Shown here: in pieces, positions 47,169 through 58,949 of the stretch | Position numbering within the stretch: the stretch's first letter is position 1 | Layout of the letters: every line of letters starts with the position of its first letter | Assembly (NCBI GenBank): GCA_901457705.2 | Contig: LR590083.2 | Coordinates: forward strand, 2,294,597 to 2,358,596 | DNA: 64,000 bases | DNA from: Beijerinckiaceae bacterium RH AL1 | Lineage (GTDB): Bacteria > Pseudomonadota > Alphaproteobacteria > Rhizobiales > Beijerinckiaceae | Direction of reading: 5' to 3' | Translations under genes and position numbers: made by a program | The notes under the pieces: generated by a model | The model's input: the letters and a program-made list of their open reading frames with translations, nothing else | The model's database searches: none | What the model was told of the DNA's origin: nothing

Positions 47169-47169
<1 letters not shown>
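46606..47169 (+). CDS. atpH: ATP synthase F1 delta subunit
   Basis: 187 aa from a TTG start (the product begins [20 protein letters not shown]). It links F1 to the Fo b subunits. The OSCP-type N-terminal bundle and the C-terminal [25 protein letters not shown] are intact. The stop overlaps the atpA ATG (TGATG). AAAGGGA lies upstream of the TTG. Confidence 0.95.
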
Positions 47170-51120
<3,951 letters not shown>

Positions 51121-51124
51121 CGGG

Positions 51125-51376
51125 ATGAATGCGAACGCGAGGGTTGCGCTGCTTCTCCTCGGCCTGCTCGCTGGCGGCGTCGTCGGTTACGCGACGCGGC
51201 CGGAATCGGCGGAGATCAAGCTCGGCGACGCCTCGATCGAGTTCTCCGACAACAAGGTCTCGGCCGGATCGTCCAGCTCGCTGACATCCGGCCAGGGCCA
51301 GCACATCGCCCTCTATGCCGTCGTCGGCGGCGTCATCGGGCTCATCGTCTGCCTCGTGGCAGACCGCCGCCGCTAG
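51125..51376 (+). CDS. Two-helix small membrane protein between atpD and atpC
   Basis: 83 aa. Two hydrophobic segments, residues 7-22 (VALLLLGLLAGGVVGY) and 61-79 (IALYAVVGGVIGLIVCLV), flank an acidic, Ser-rich middle (EIKLGDASIEFSDNKV, then a run of Ser). It begins 4 bases after atpD and ends 15 bases before atpC, so it is co-translated with F1 subunits. No family is recognised. It could be an assembly, regulatory or membrane-tethering factor, or a neutral insertion. Confidence 0.75.
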   Translation: MNANARVALLLLGLLAGGVVGYATRPESAEIKLGDASIEFSDNKVSAGSSSSLTSGQGQHIALYAVVGGVIGLIVCLVADRRR

Positions 51377-51391
51377 CTTGGGACTAAAACC

Positions 51392-51790
51392 ATGGCCGCC
51401 TTCCAGTTCGAGCTCGTGTCGCCGGAGAAGCTGCTCTTCTCGGGCGAGGTCGAGGCGGTGACCGCGCCTGGCACCGAGGGCGAGTTCACGGTGCTGAAGG
51501 ACCATGCGGCGTTCCTGACGACGCTGCGGCCCGGCCGCGTCGCCATCAAGGGCGGCGGGGCCGACGAGGACCTCTACGTGCGCGGCGGCTTCGCCGACGT
51601 GTCGCCGGAGGGCTTCACGATCCTCGCCGACTTCGCGATCCCGATGAACGAGGTCGACTCCGCCGTGCTCGACAAGGACATCGAGCTTGCCGAGAAGGCG
51701 ATCGAGGATGCCGTCGGCGACGAGACCCGCCGCGTGGCGACCGAGCAGCGCGACCACCTGCGCGAGTTCAAGGCGACGCTCGGCCGCTGA
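51392..51790 (+). CDS. atpC: ATP synthase F1 epsilon subunit
   Basis: 132 aa. N-terminal beta sandwich (FELVSPEKLLFSGEVEAVTAPGTEGEF, HAAFLTTLRPG) and the C-terminal helical pair (DETRRVATEQRDHLREFKATLGR). It couples the central stalk to Fo and can inhibit hydrolysis. Last gene of the atp operon. Confidence 0.97.
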   Translation: MAAFQFELVSPEKLLFSGEVEAVTAPGTEGEFTVLKDHAAFLTTLRPGRVAIKGGGADEDLYVRGGFADVSPEGFTILADFAIPMNEVDSAVLDKDIELAEKAIEDAVGDETRRVATEQRDHLREFKATLGR

Positions 51791-51828
51791 TCGCGGCCTT
51801 TCAGGATTTTCCCGGCTTCACAACGCGA

Positions 51829-51856
51829 TAGAGCGCGAAACTGTCGCCGCGCTCTA
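51829..51856. terminator. Hairpin after the atp operon
   Basis: Perfect 9-bp arms TAGAGCGCG and CGCGCTCTA surround a 10-base loop, 39 bases past atpC and before the convergent cupin gene. There is no T-tract, so it may work with Rho or serve both strands. Confidence 0.45.
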
Positions 51857-51921
51857 GCCCGGTCATGCCCGCGAGCTTGCGCTAGGGCTCTGAACCTATG
51901 GTTAACGGATGGTGTGTGGGG

Positions 51922-52436
51922 TCACACCTTCCGCACCTTCGGCTTCGACGGGTCGACCGCGGTGAACTCGATCGGGCCCATGCCGCATATCGCGATGGTG
52001 ACGGGCTCGGGCTCGCCGGCCTTCACGCCGTCGTAGTGGCTCGTCTTCGCGACACGGCGCACGAAGGAGCCCGCCTTCACCGGCACCGTCGAGTTCGGAT
52101 CGAAGTCGTCGCCGCTCGTCACCCACCAGGTGCCGGAGACGACCACGCAGAGCCGGTCGGTCGCATAATAGTGCGGCGCGCTCATCCAGCCGGGATACCA
52201 GCGCGTGAGGTTGAGATAGATCCCGGGCTGCGAGGAATGCGAGAACAGCTCAGCCACCTCGATGCTCTTCGGTGGCGCGCCGAGCGACGGCTTGAACACG
52301 ATATCGGTGGGCGGCACGACGATCGTCTTGGTCGGATCGGGCGCGGCCTCGGCGCCGCTGGCGGCGAGCAGGAGCTGCGGCAGCGCGGCGAGCAGGGCGC
52401 GGCGGCGAGGAGGTCGCGGCGGGTCGTGTCGGTCAT
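51922..52436 (-). pseudogene. Secreted cupin-domain protein with Tat signal, frameshifted
   Basis: The start MTDTTRRDLLAA has a twin-arginine motif, but the reading frame breaks after 12 codons near 52397-52400. Adding one base gives a Tat signal continuing LLAALPQLLLAASGAEA and a mature cupin protein of about 140 aa (IYLNLTRWYPGWMSAPHYYATDRLCVVVSGTWWV) in the other frame. Total would be 171 aa. Function unknown; may be intact in the organism if this is a sequencing error. Confidence 0.75.
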
Positions 52437-52617
52437 CAGGCTCTCCAAAGGGGACGGCGGCCTCCCTCCTCCCGCTGGCGCGAGAAGGTGATCTCGCGAC
52501 GCGAGGTCTGATGAGAGGAACGCCGTTTCTGAGGAGATGAAGGTGGGGCGGAGGACCTTCGGGGCCAGTCACGAATGAGGGAAACCTGCGTCGGCAGGAT
52601 CCCGCATAGGAGCGGTC

Positions 52618-54027
52618 CTACGCCTCCGGCGCGAGCATCGATTCGGGCCGCACCACCGCGTCGAACTCCTCGGCCGTCACATAGCCGAGGTTCAGCGCTT
52701 CCTCGCGCAGCGTCGTGCCGTTCTTGTGCGCGGTCTTGGCGACCTTGGTCGCGTTGTCGTAGCCGATCTTCGGCGCCAGCGCGGTGACCAGCATCAACGA
52801 GCGCTCGAGCAGCTCGTGGATCTGCTTTTCGTTCGCCTGCAAACCCTCGATGCAGTGCGCGCGGAACGAGTCGGCCGCATCGGCCAGCAGGCGCACGCTC
52901 TCCAGGAACGCGAAGGCGATCACCGGCTTCATCACGTTCAGCTCGAAGTGGCCCTGCGATGCGGCGAAGGCGATCGTCGTCTCGTTGCCCATCACGCGGG
53001 CACAAACCATGGTCATCGCCTCGACCTGCGTCGGGTTCACCTTGCCCGGCATGATCGACGAGCCCGGCTCGTTCTCCGGCAGCATCAGCTCGCCGATGCC
53101 GGAGCGCGGGCCGGAGCCCGCGAGGCGGATGTCGCTCGCGATCTTGTAGAGCGCGGCGGCGAGCGAGTTCAGCGCGCCGTGCGCGAACGACAGCGCGTCG
53201 TGCGAGGCGAGCGCCTCGAACTTGTTCGGCGCCGTCTCGAACGGCAGCTTGGTGTAGGCGGCGATCCTTGCGGCGAAGGCCGTGTCGAAGCCGACCTTGG
53301 CGTTCAGCCCCGTGCCGACCGCCGTGCCGCCCTGGGCGAGCTTGTAGAGCCCAGGCAGCGTCAGCCTGATGCGCTCCTCGGCGTTGGCGATCATCGCGAC
53401 GTAGCCGGAGAACTCCTGGCCGAGCGTCACCGGCGTCGCATCCTGCAGATGCGTGCGGCCGATCTTGATGATGGGGTCGAAGGCCTTCTGCTTGGCCTCA
53501 AGTGCGCCGCGCAGCTTGGCCAGCGCCGGCAGCAGCGTCTCGTTGATCTCGATCGCGGCGGCGATGTGCATCGCCGTCGGAAACGAATCGTTCGACGACT
53601 GTCCGCGATTGACGTGATCGTTGGGATGGATCGGCGCCTTGGTGCCGCGCGCGCTGCCCAGCGCCTCGTTGGCGAGGTTCGAGATCACCTCGTTGACGTT
53701 CATGTTGGATTGGGTCCCCGAGCCCGTCTGCCAGACGACGAGCGGGAAGTCTTCGTCGAGCGCGCCGCTCTCGATCTTCAGGGCAGCGGCAACGATCGCG
53801 TCGGCCAGCTTGCCGTCGAGCGAGCCCTGCGCCTTGTTCACCTCGGCGGCGGCGCGCTTCACCTTGGCGAGCGCGTGCACGACCGGCAGCGGGATGTGCT
53901 GCCCGCCGATCGCGAAATTCTCCTTGGACCGCTGCGTCTGGGCGCCCCAGTAGCGGTCGGCTGGCACCTCGATCGGGCCGAAGCTGTCCGTTTCCGTGCG
54001 GGTTGCGCCGGGTGTCGTGCTCGTCAT
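52618..54027 (-). CDS. fumC: Fumarase class II
   Basis: 469 aa. It interconverts fumarate and malate without an iron-sulfur cluster. Signatures are [41 protein letters not shown]-type segment, and the catalytic loop [15 protein letters not shown]. An AGGAC box precedes the ATG. It begins 22 bases past the end of the ecfG gene on the same strand. Confidence 0.96.
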   Translation of the reverse strand: MTSTTPGATRTETDSFGPIEVPADRYWGAQTQRSKENFAIGGQHIPLPVVHALAKVKRAAAEVNKAQGSLDGKLADAIVAAALKIESGALDEDFPLVVWQTGSGTQSNMNVNEVISNLANEALGSARGTKAPIHPNDHVNRGQSSNDSFPTAMHIAAAIEINETLLPALAKLRGALEAKQKAFDPIIKIGRTHLQDATPVTLGQEFSGYVAMIANAEERIRLTLPGLYKLAQGGTAVGTGLNAKVGFDTAFAARIAAYTKLPFETAPNKFEALASHDALSFAHGALNSLAAALYKIASDIRLAGSGPRSGIGELMLPENEPGSSIMPGKVNPTQVEAMTMVCARVMGNETTIAFAASQGHFELNVMKPVIAFAFLESVRLLADAADSFRAHCIEGLQANEKQIHELLERSLMLVTALAPKIGYDNATKVAKTAHKNGTTLREEALNLGYVTAEEFDAVVRPESMLAPEA

Positions 54028-54049
54028 GGGTCGTCCTGAACGGAAAGTC

Positions 54050-54652
54050 TCAGTCGCTGCCGGTGCGCGAGAAGCGCTGGCCCAGGAAGATCGGGTCGAT
54101 CGCCTGCCAGTCCCCGTCATTGCCGAACTCGCCCGACGACTGCAAGGACAGCATGTCGGCAAGGCGGTTGCGGGCCCGGTTGACCCGGCTCTTCATCGTC
54201 CCGACCGCGCAATTGCAGACGCTCGCTGCCTCCTCGTACGAGAGGCCCGACGCGCCGATCAGGATCAGCGCCTCGCGCTGGTCGTTCGGCAGGCGCTGCA
54301 GCGCGGTGCGGAAGTCGAGGAAATCCATGTGGCCGTGCTGCGCCGGGGCGGCGGCGAGCTTGGCGGCGATGGCGCCGTCGGTGTCAGCGACCTCGCGGCG
54401 GCGCTTGCGATACTCGGAATAGTAGATGTTGCGCAGGATGGTGAAGAGCCACGCCGGGAGGTTGGTGCCCTCGACGAACGAGCCGAGGTTGCTCCAGGCC
54501 TTGACGAGGGTTTCCTGCACGAGGTCGTCGGCGCGGTCTGGGTTGCCGCAGAGCGAGACAGCAAACGCACGCAGGTTTGGAATGACGGAGATCAGGTCCG
54601 CCTTCATCTGCGCGCTGGCCTGCGGCTTTTCAGCCTGGCTCGTTTCCCCTGT
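54050..54652 (-). CDS. ecfG: General-stress ECF sigma factor EcfG
   Basis: 200 aa from a GTG start (an ATG 19 codons earlier at 54709 is possible). Sigma region 2 contains [34 protein letters not shown], and region 4 contains [52 protein letters not shown]. With nepR and phyR it forms the alphaproteobacterial partner-switching pathway: NepR holds EcfG until phospho-PhyR binds NepR. It is downstream of nepR on the same strand. Confidence 0.92.
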   Translation of the reverse strand, partial: TGETSQAEKPQASAQMKADLISVIPNLRAFAVSLCGNPDRADDLVQETLVKAWSNLGSFVEGTNLPAWLFTILRNIYYSEYRKRRREVADTDGAIAAKLAAAPAQHGHMDFLDFRTALQRLPNDQREALILIGASGLSYEEAASVCNCAVGTMKSRVNRARNRLADMLSLQSSGEFGNDGDWQAIDPIFLGQRFSRTGSD

Positions 54653-54843
54653 CACTCGCTCGCCTTCGCTAGATTTGCAGCTGGGCCCGGTCGAGCCGAC
54701 CCATCTCATGTAAGTCGTCTTTCGTGCAGGACCATAGTGTTGGTCCGGTTGTCCCGCCCGCTGGCGAGGCTCGCTTGCTCACGAAGTAGCGACGTTCGGG
54801 CAGGCACATCGGCGCGATCCGCGCTGCGATGCGCCCAGGCAAC

Positions 54844-55044
54844 CTACTGTTTCACAACCTTTTTCTGCCCAGCCGCCTCGGAGCCGGGGAGGCCCGGGAT
54901 CGCGTCGAGATCCTTCAGGAGATCGAGAAAACGGTCCGGCACAGGCTGGGCGAGGATGTCATTATACACCGATCGCAATTGCCGCCCGATCTGATCCGAT
55001 ACTTCGGACTTACCGGACGTCTTTTTGACACGAAGGGACGACAA
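54844..55044 (-). CDS. nepR: Anti-sigma factor NepR
   Basis: 66 aa. The conserved core IGRQLRSVYNDILAQPVPDRFLDLLKDL matches the NepR helix pair that binds EcfG and the sigma-like part of PhyR. Variable basic N- and C-termini flank it (a Lys-rich C terminus). It is upstream of ecfG and divergent from phyR, the canonical order. Confidence 0.93.
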   Translation of the reverse strand: MSSLRVKKTSGKSEVSDQIGRQLRSVYNDILAQPVPDRFLDLLKDLDAIPGLPGSEAAGQKKVVKQ

Positions 55045-55273
55045 GGCCTACCTCGAGGTTGTTGGCACGGTGCGGCTGATAGCTTCCCAGCCAATTCGAA
55101 ACAAATTGTCTCCTTCGGCGAAATTCTCTGTCGACGAAACGGAAGACAAGCGCGGGGGCCTCGATTGTGCTACACATCCCGGTCTATCGAGACGTGCGAT
55201 GGGGGCGATTTCGACGCGCATGAATACGTTGCGTTCGTCGCGAACAGCAAGCAAGAAATTGTCCCCCACACAC

Positions 55274-55298
55274 GGAACCACAAGTCACCGCCGGCGTT
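55274..55298 (+). promoter_or_regulatory. EcfG-type promoter of phyR
   Basis: GGAAC (55274-55278), 16 bases, CGTT (55295-55298): a perfect match to the alphaproteobacterial general-stress consensus GGAAC-N16/17-CGTT. It lies 53 bp before phyR, as expected for positive feedback. Confidence 0.85.
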
Positions 55299-55304
55299 GT
55301 AATG

Positions 55305-55320
55305 CCTAGCTCAAGCTAGG
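55305..55320. repeat. 16-bp palindrome at the phyR transcription start
   Basis: Arms CCTAGCT and AGCTAGG surround CA, just after the -10 element of the phyR promoter. On the minus strand it also forms the exact 16-base spacer between GGAAC (55325-55321) and CATT (55304-55301), a weak EcfG-like promoter towards nepR, but 257 bases away. The rest of the nepR-phyR intergenic region (55045-55351) holds no gene. Confidence 0.5.
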
Positions 55321-55351
55321 GTTCCAGCGGCGGCGCACAGGATAGGGTTTG

Positions 55352-56166
55352 ATGTCCGTTTCGCAAGCTATCGCCTCCCATATCCCCTACCTCCGCCGCT
55401 TCTCGCGCGCCCTCACCGGCAGCCAGGCTGGCGGCGACGCCTACGTTCTCGCCACGCTCGAGGCGATCGTCGCCGATCCGGCCGGCTTCGAGGCCGGCAA
55501 CGACGTGCGCTCCGAGCTCTACAAGGCGTTCCTGCGAGTCTGGCGCTCGATGCCGGTCAACGAGCATACCGACCAGGTCGAGCTCTCCGGCGACGAGCAC
55601 GGCGCCCGCCGCAACCTCGAGGCGATCTCGCTGCGTCCGCGCATTGCCTTCCTGCTCTCGTCGCTCGAAGGCTTCGAGACCAACGAGGTCGGTCGCGTGC
55701 TCGAGTGCACCCCGGCCGAGGCGGCGCAGCTCATCGATTCGGCCGGCAAGGAGATCGCCAACCAGATCCGCACCGACGTGCTGATCATCGAGGACGAGCC
55801 GTTCATCGCGCTCGACCTGCAGACGCTGGTCGAGGAGCTCGGCCACCGCGTCGTCAACGTCGCGCGCACGCATAGCGAAGCGGTCGAGGCGGTGGGCAAG
55901 GAGCGTCCGGGCCTCATCCTCGCCGACATTCAGCTTGCCGACGGGTCGTCGGGGTTAGAGGCGGTCAACCAGATCCTCGAGGCGTTCTCGGTGCCGGTGA
56001 TCTTCATCACCGCCTATCCCGAGCGCTTCCTCACCGGCGCCCGCCTGAGCCGGCCTTCCTCATCACCAAGCCGTTCTCGGTGGACAGCCTGAAGGCGGTG
56101 ATCAGCCAGGCGCTGTTCTTCGACCGCCGCTCGCACAAGCGCGAAGAGACCGAAGGCGTCGGGTAG
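55352..56166 (+). pseudogene. phyR: Response regulator PhyR, frameshifted near the C terminus
   Basis: N-terminal sigma-like domain (residues 1-130; SHIPYLRRFSRALTGS and FLLSSLEGFETNEVGRVLE) and receiver domain with VLIIEDEPFIALDLQ, phospho-acceptor Asp in LILADIQLADGSSG and ITAYPERFLTG. After residue 231 the frame shifts near 56040-56047 and ends early. In the other frame the missing part (FLITKPFSVDSLKAVISQALFF, with the conserved Lys) is intact. Restoring one base gives 271 aa, the normal length. AGGATAGGG precedes the ATG. Confidence 0.9.
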
Positions 56167-56220
56167 GCCCTACCCTCGCCGCCAGCTTCCAGCTTCTGAT
56201 ACTCGGGCTTTGAATTGCAG

Positions 56221-56245
56221 AGAGGCGGCCTTCTAGGCCGCCTCT
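56221..56245. terminator. Hairpin between phyR and the convergent membrane-protein gene
   Basis: Perfect 10-bp arms AGAGGCGGCC and GGCCGCCTCT surround TTCTA. It covers the stop codon of the minus-strand gene. No T-tract follows on either strand, so it is a candidate bidirectional terminator only. Confidence 0.45.
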
Positions 56246-56856
56246 TCCATATCTTCATCGTCGTCGGGCTCTTGCTCCGGCGGCGCCATGCCGAACATCC
56301 CGAGCAGGCTGGCAACACCATCGGTGGAGAGCAGACCGCGCCAGCTTTTCCACATCCGCCCGATCAGGAAGCCGCCGAGCAGCGCAAGCCCGACCAGCGG
56401 CAGTGGCCCGAGCTGCTTGGCGAGCGACGAGCCGGCAAGCACGGCAAGCTGCTCGCGCTTGAGGCCGAGCCCGGCCAGCAGATCCATCAGCGGCGCCGCG
56501 AAGGCATCGATCTGCTCGCCACGCCCGCGCGCCGCGGCCTCGCTCTCGGCCGCCTGCGAAGCCGTGGCGGGATCGGCGGCGACCGCCGCCCTCTCCTTCC
56601 GCAACGCGAAGAACACCGCGACCAGGGCGACGACGAGATAAACGCCTGCGACGGCCAGGACACCGGCGATCGCGCCCGCTTTACTTGCGACCCAAAGGGC
56701 GAAGGCCACCGTGAGCGCGATGATCACGACGATCAGGCACGTGGCCGCGACAAGGAAAAGCGCGAGCTTCCGAAGAAGCCGCGCGCTTGCCTGAGAGACC
56801 TTGTCGATGAGTGGGTCGAGTGCCCCGCCGAGCAGTCGAGCGAGGAAGCCGATCAT
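56233..56856 (-). CDS. Membrane protein of the stress-locus operon, holin-like/DUF1469-type
   Basis: 207 aa. Two close membrane helices (LALFLVAATCLIVVIIALTV and AGVLAVAGVYLVVALVAVFF) form a hairpin as in phage-holin-like (Holin-X) proteins, a third weaker helix (LPLVGLALLGGFLIG) follows, and the C terminus is very acidic (DDDEDMEE). It starts 33 bases past the DUF883 gene and likely shares its EcfG promoter. Confidence 0.75.
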   Translation of the reverse strand: MIGFLARLLGGALDPLIDKVSQASARLLRKLALFLVAATCLIVVIIALTVAFALWVASKAGAIAGVLAVAGVYLVVALVAVFFALRKERAAVAADPATASQAAESEAAARGRGEQIDAFAAPLMDLLAGLGLKREQLAVLAGSSLAKQLGPLPLVGLALLGGFLIGRMWKSWRGLLSTDGVASLLGMFGMAPPEQEPDDDEDMEEAA

Positions 56857-56889
56857 CGGCAGCTACCGGACATCAAACCTGGCCCGGCA

Positions 56890-57339
56890 TCAGAAGGAAC
56901 GGCTCAGCATCCCCATGAGGAGCCCAGCAATGGCCGCGACGACGACGGCGGTCAGCGGGTTCTTCTCGATCTTCGTCTCGAGATCGGAGCCGAGCGCACC
57001 GAGACGCTCCTGCGCATCCGACGCATGGTCGGCGAAGCGGTCGCGGTAGTCGGACGCGCGGTCGGCCAGCTCGTCACGAAAATCCGACGCGCGATCCGCG
57101 AGATCATCGCGCAGGCTGGAAGCGCGGTTCGCGAAGCGGTCGCGAGCGGCGTAGGCTCGCCGCTGTGCGCGATCGCGGGCGCGGCCGTAATAGGTCGAGG
57201 CCTGGTCGGCGGCATCGCCGGCGCGCGAACGCACGATGCCCGACACGGTGCCGGAGAGCTTGGCGATGTCCTCGCGCAGCGCGGCAAGGTCATCGGCGAA
57301 GTCCTGCGTGGCGCGATCGAAATTCTTCCTGTCCGACAT
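56890..57339 (-). CDS. DUF883/ElaB-like protein with C-terminal membrane anchor
   Basis: 149 aa. A long charged helical part (residues 1-125, repeated RASDFRDELADRASDYRDRF-type heptads) ends in one glycine/methionine-rich helix (PLTAVVVAAIAGLLMGMLS). This matches ElaB/YqjD/DUF883 proteins, which sit in the inner membrane and bind ribosomes in stationary phase in E. coli. A perfect EcfG promoter lies about 55 bases upstream. Confidence 0.82.
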   Translation of the reverse strand: MSDRKNFDRATQDFADDLAALREDIAKLSGTVSGIVRSRAGDAADQASTYYGRARDRAQRRAYAARDRFANRASSLRDDLADRASDFRDELADRASDYRDRFADHASDAQERLGALGSDLETKIEKNPLTAVVVAAIAGLLMGMLSRSF

Positions 57340-57394
57340 TCTCAACGTTCCTCGATCCTCGTCGCGCCATTATGGCTCTGCTTGGCGTCGCGAC

Positions 57395-57419
57395 AACGCC
57401 GCGTTTTCAACGCGGTTCC
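57395..57419 (-). promoter_or_regulatory. EcfG-type promoter of the DUF883 operon
   Basis: On the minus strand GGAAC (57419-57415), 16 bases, CGTT (57398-57395): perfect consensus. It overlaps the 3' end of the proline-rich gene and drives the DUF883 and membrane-protein genes. Confidence 0.82.
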
Positions 57420-57607
57420 GATACCTCGGCGACGATCGGCGGCGGCTCCGGATTGGGCGTCGGAGCGTCGGGCACCGGCTCGACCACCGGCGGCGGCTCG
57501 TCGGCCGGCGGCGGATCCGGCTCGGTCACCGGGGGCAGCGGATCGCCGGGCATCGGGGGCGCCGGGTCGCCGGGCTGGCCGGGCACGCCGGGGGTCAGTT
57601 CGGGCAT
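57407..57607 (-). CDS. Proline-rich small protein
   Basis: 66 aa, about 40 percent Pro, with Glu, Asp and Val; no membrane segment or signal peptide. It looks disordered. AAGGAT lies five bases before the ATG, and a perfect EcfG promoter lies about 40 bases upstream, which supports a real, stress-induced gene. Family not recognised. Confidence 0.55.
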   Translation of the reverse strand: MPELTPGVPGQPGDPAPPMPGDPLPPVTEPDPPPADEPPPVVEPVPDAPTPNPEPPPIVAEVSEPR

Positions 57608-57646
57608 CTTCGTATCCTTGTTAACGCTCTTCTGTTGAACTCGCCG

Positions 57647-57672
57647 GAACGTGGGCCTGCCGGTCCGGTTCC
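57647..57672 (-). promoter_or_regulatory. EcfG-type promoter of the proline-rich gene
   Basis: On the minus strand GGAAC (57672-57668), 17 bases, CGTT (57650-57647). It shares the palindrome GGTTCCGGAACC with the opposite promoter towards ku, so the two -35 boxes are back to back. Confidence 0.75.
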
Positions 57673-57697
57673 GGAACCGCGCCGTTCGGCACCTGTT
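57673..57697 (+). promoter_or_regulatory. EcfG-like promoter of ku
   Basis: GGAAC (57673-57677), 16 bases, TGTT (57694-57697): one mismatch in the -10 element, 40 bp before ku. EcfG-type sigma control of ku genes is reported in Sinorhizobium, which supports the call. Confidence 0.55.
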
Positions 57698-57737
57698 GTG
57701 CTAGCTTCCTTGATGTGTCGCGTAGGAGTTTCGGGCC

Positions 57738-58712
57738 ATGGCGCCGCGTCCCAGCTGGAAAGGCTACCTCAAGCTCTCGCTCGTCTCCTGTCCGGTGGCG
57801 CTCTATCCCGCGTCGAGCTCGAGCGAGAAGATCTCGTTCCACATGCTGAACGGCGAGACGCACAATCGGCTGAAGCAGCAGTACATCGATTCCGAGACCG
57901 GCGACGTCGTCGAGCGCGACGATCGCGTCAAAGGCTATGAGGTCTCGAAGGGCGACTACATCATCGTCTCCGACGACGAGCTGGCCGACGTGAAGATCGA
58001 GTCGAGCCACACGATCGACATCGAAAAATTCGTGCCGAAGGCCGAGATCGACGCGCTCTACTTCGACAGCAACTACTTCATCGCCCCGGACGACAAGGTC
58101 GGCGAGGAGGCTTTCGCCGTCATCCGCGAAGCGATGGAGCGGCGCAAGATGGTGGGCATCGCCCGGGTCGTGCTGTTCGGCAAGGAGCGGATGCTGATGC
58201 TCGAGCCGCGCTCGAAGGGCCTCGTCGGCACCACGCTGCGCTACGCCTACGAGGTGCGTGACGCCGGCGGCTATTTCGACGAGATCCCCAAAGTCGAGAT
58301 CTCGAAGGAGCTGCTCGACCTCGCCTCGCACATCATCGACACCAAGGCCGGCAAGTTCAAGCCGGACGAGTTCAAGGACCGCTACCAGGACGCCGTCGTC
58401 GAGCTGATCCGCGCGAAGCAGGCGGGACGCCCGCTGCCGACCGAGAAGGGCGCCGAGCGGCCGAGCAACGTCGTCAATCTGATGGATGCGCTGCGCCGCT
58501 CGCTCGGCCAGGATGGCGGCAACGGCGGCGGCTCCTCCGCCAAAGAGACGAAAGCCGAGCCGAGCAAGGCCGGCGGCAATGCGGAAACGAAGCGCAAGGC
58601 GGAGACCAAGCCCAAGGCGACCGCCAAGCCTGCAGCCAAGACCACCGCCAAGCGGGCCGCCGCGAAGTCGGTGCCGGCCGCGGCCAAACGTTCCACGCGC
58701 AAAGCCGGCTGA
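57738..58712 (+). CDS. ku: Ku protein for non-homologous end joining
   Basis: 324 aa. The Ku core (1-260) starts APRPSWKGYLKLSLVSCPVALYPA and contains YIDSETGDVVERDDRVKGYE and DYIIVSDDELADVK. A Lys/Ala-rich basic tail (residues 270-324) is typical of DNA-binding extensions in bacterial Ku. It binds broken DNA ends and recruits LigD; no ligD is in the window. An EcfG-like promoter precedes it. Confidence 0.95.
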   Translation: MAPRPSWKGYLKLSLVSCPVALYPASSSSEKISFHMLNGETHNRLKQQYIDSETGDVVERDDRVKGYEVSKGDYIIVSDDELADVKIESSHTIDIEKFVPKAEIDALYFDSNYFIAPDDKVGEEAFAVIREAMERRKMVGIARVVLFGKERMLMLEPRSKGLVGTTLRYAYEVRDAGGYFDEIPKVEISKELLDLASHIIDTKAGKFKPDEFKDRYQDAVVELIRAKQAGRPLPTEKGAERPSNVVNLMDALRRSLGQDGGNGGGSSAKETKAEPSKAGGNAETKRKAETKPKATAKPAAKTTAKRAAAKSVPAAAKRSTRKAG

Positions 58713-58784
58713 ACCTTTCGCTTCTTAGAAGCTTAGGCCGCCGTCCGCACCGGCGGTCACGCTTTCGAGAAAGGCCCAAGCCTT

Positions 58785-58937
58785 ATGGCATCAGATCCGA
58801 ACCAGCCCGTCCAGCGCAACACCGTCGAGGCGCGCCAAGGGTCGACGCGACCCGGCGTGATCTACGTGCTCATCGCCGGCGTGGTGTTCGTGCTCATCGC
58901 GTTTGCGGTGGTCTGGGCGATGCAGGGGCACCACTAA
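58785..58937 (+). CDS. Single-helix small membrane protein
   Basis: 50 aa: a soluble N-terminal 24 residues (MASDPNQPVQRNTVEARQGS) then one hydrophobic helix (VIYVLIAGVVFVLIAFAVVW) and a short MQGHH end. AAAGG lies upstream. It sits between ku and the convergent SDR gene. Function unknown. Confidence 0.6.
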   Translation: MASDPNQPVQRNTVEARQGSTRPGVIYVLIAGVVFVLIAFAVVWAMQGHH

Positions 58938-58949
58938 GGGCCAGTCTGC

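Noticed and set aside
52437-52617. Possible structured element between the cupin gene and fumC (CCTGC and GCAGG arms)
   Set aside because: Short arms and no T-run; not distinguishable from background.
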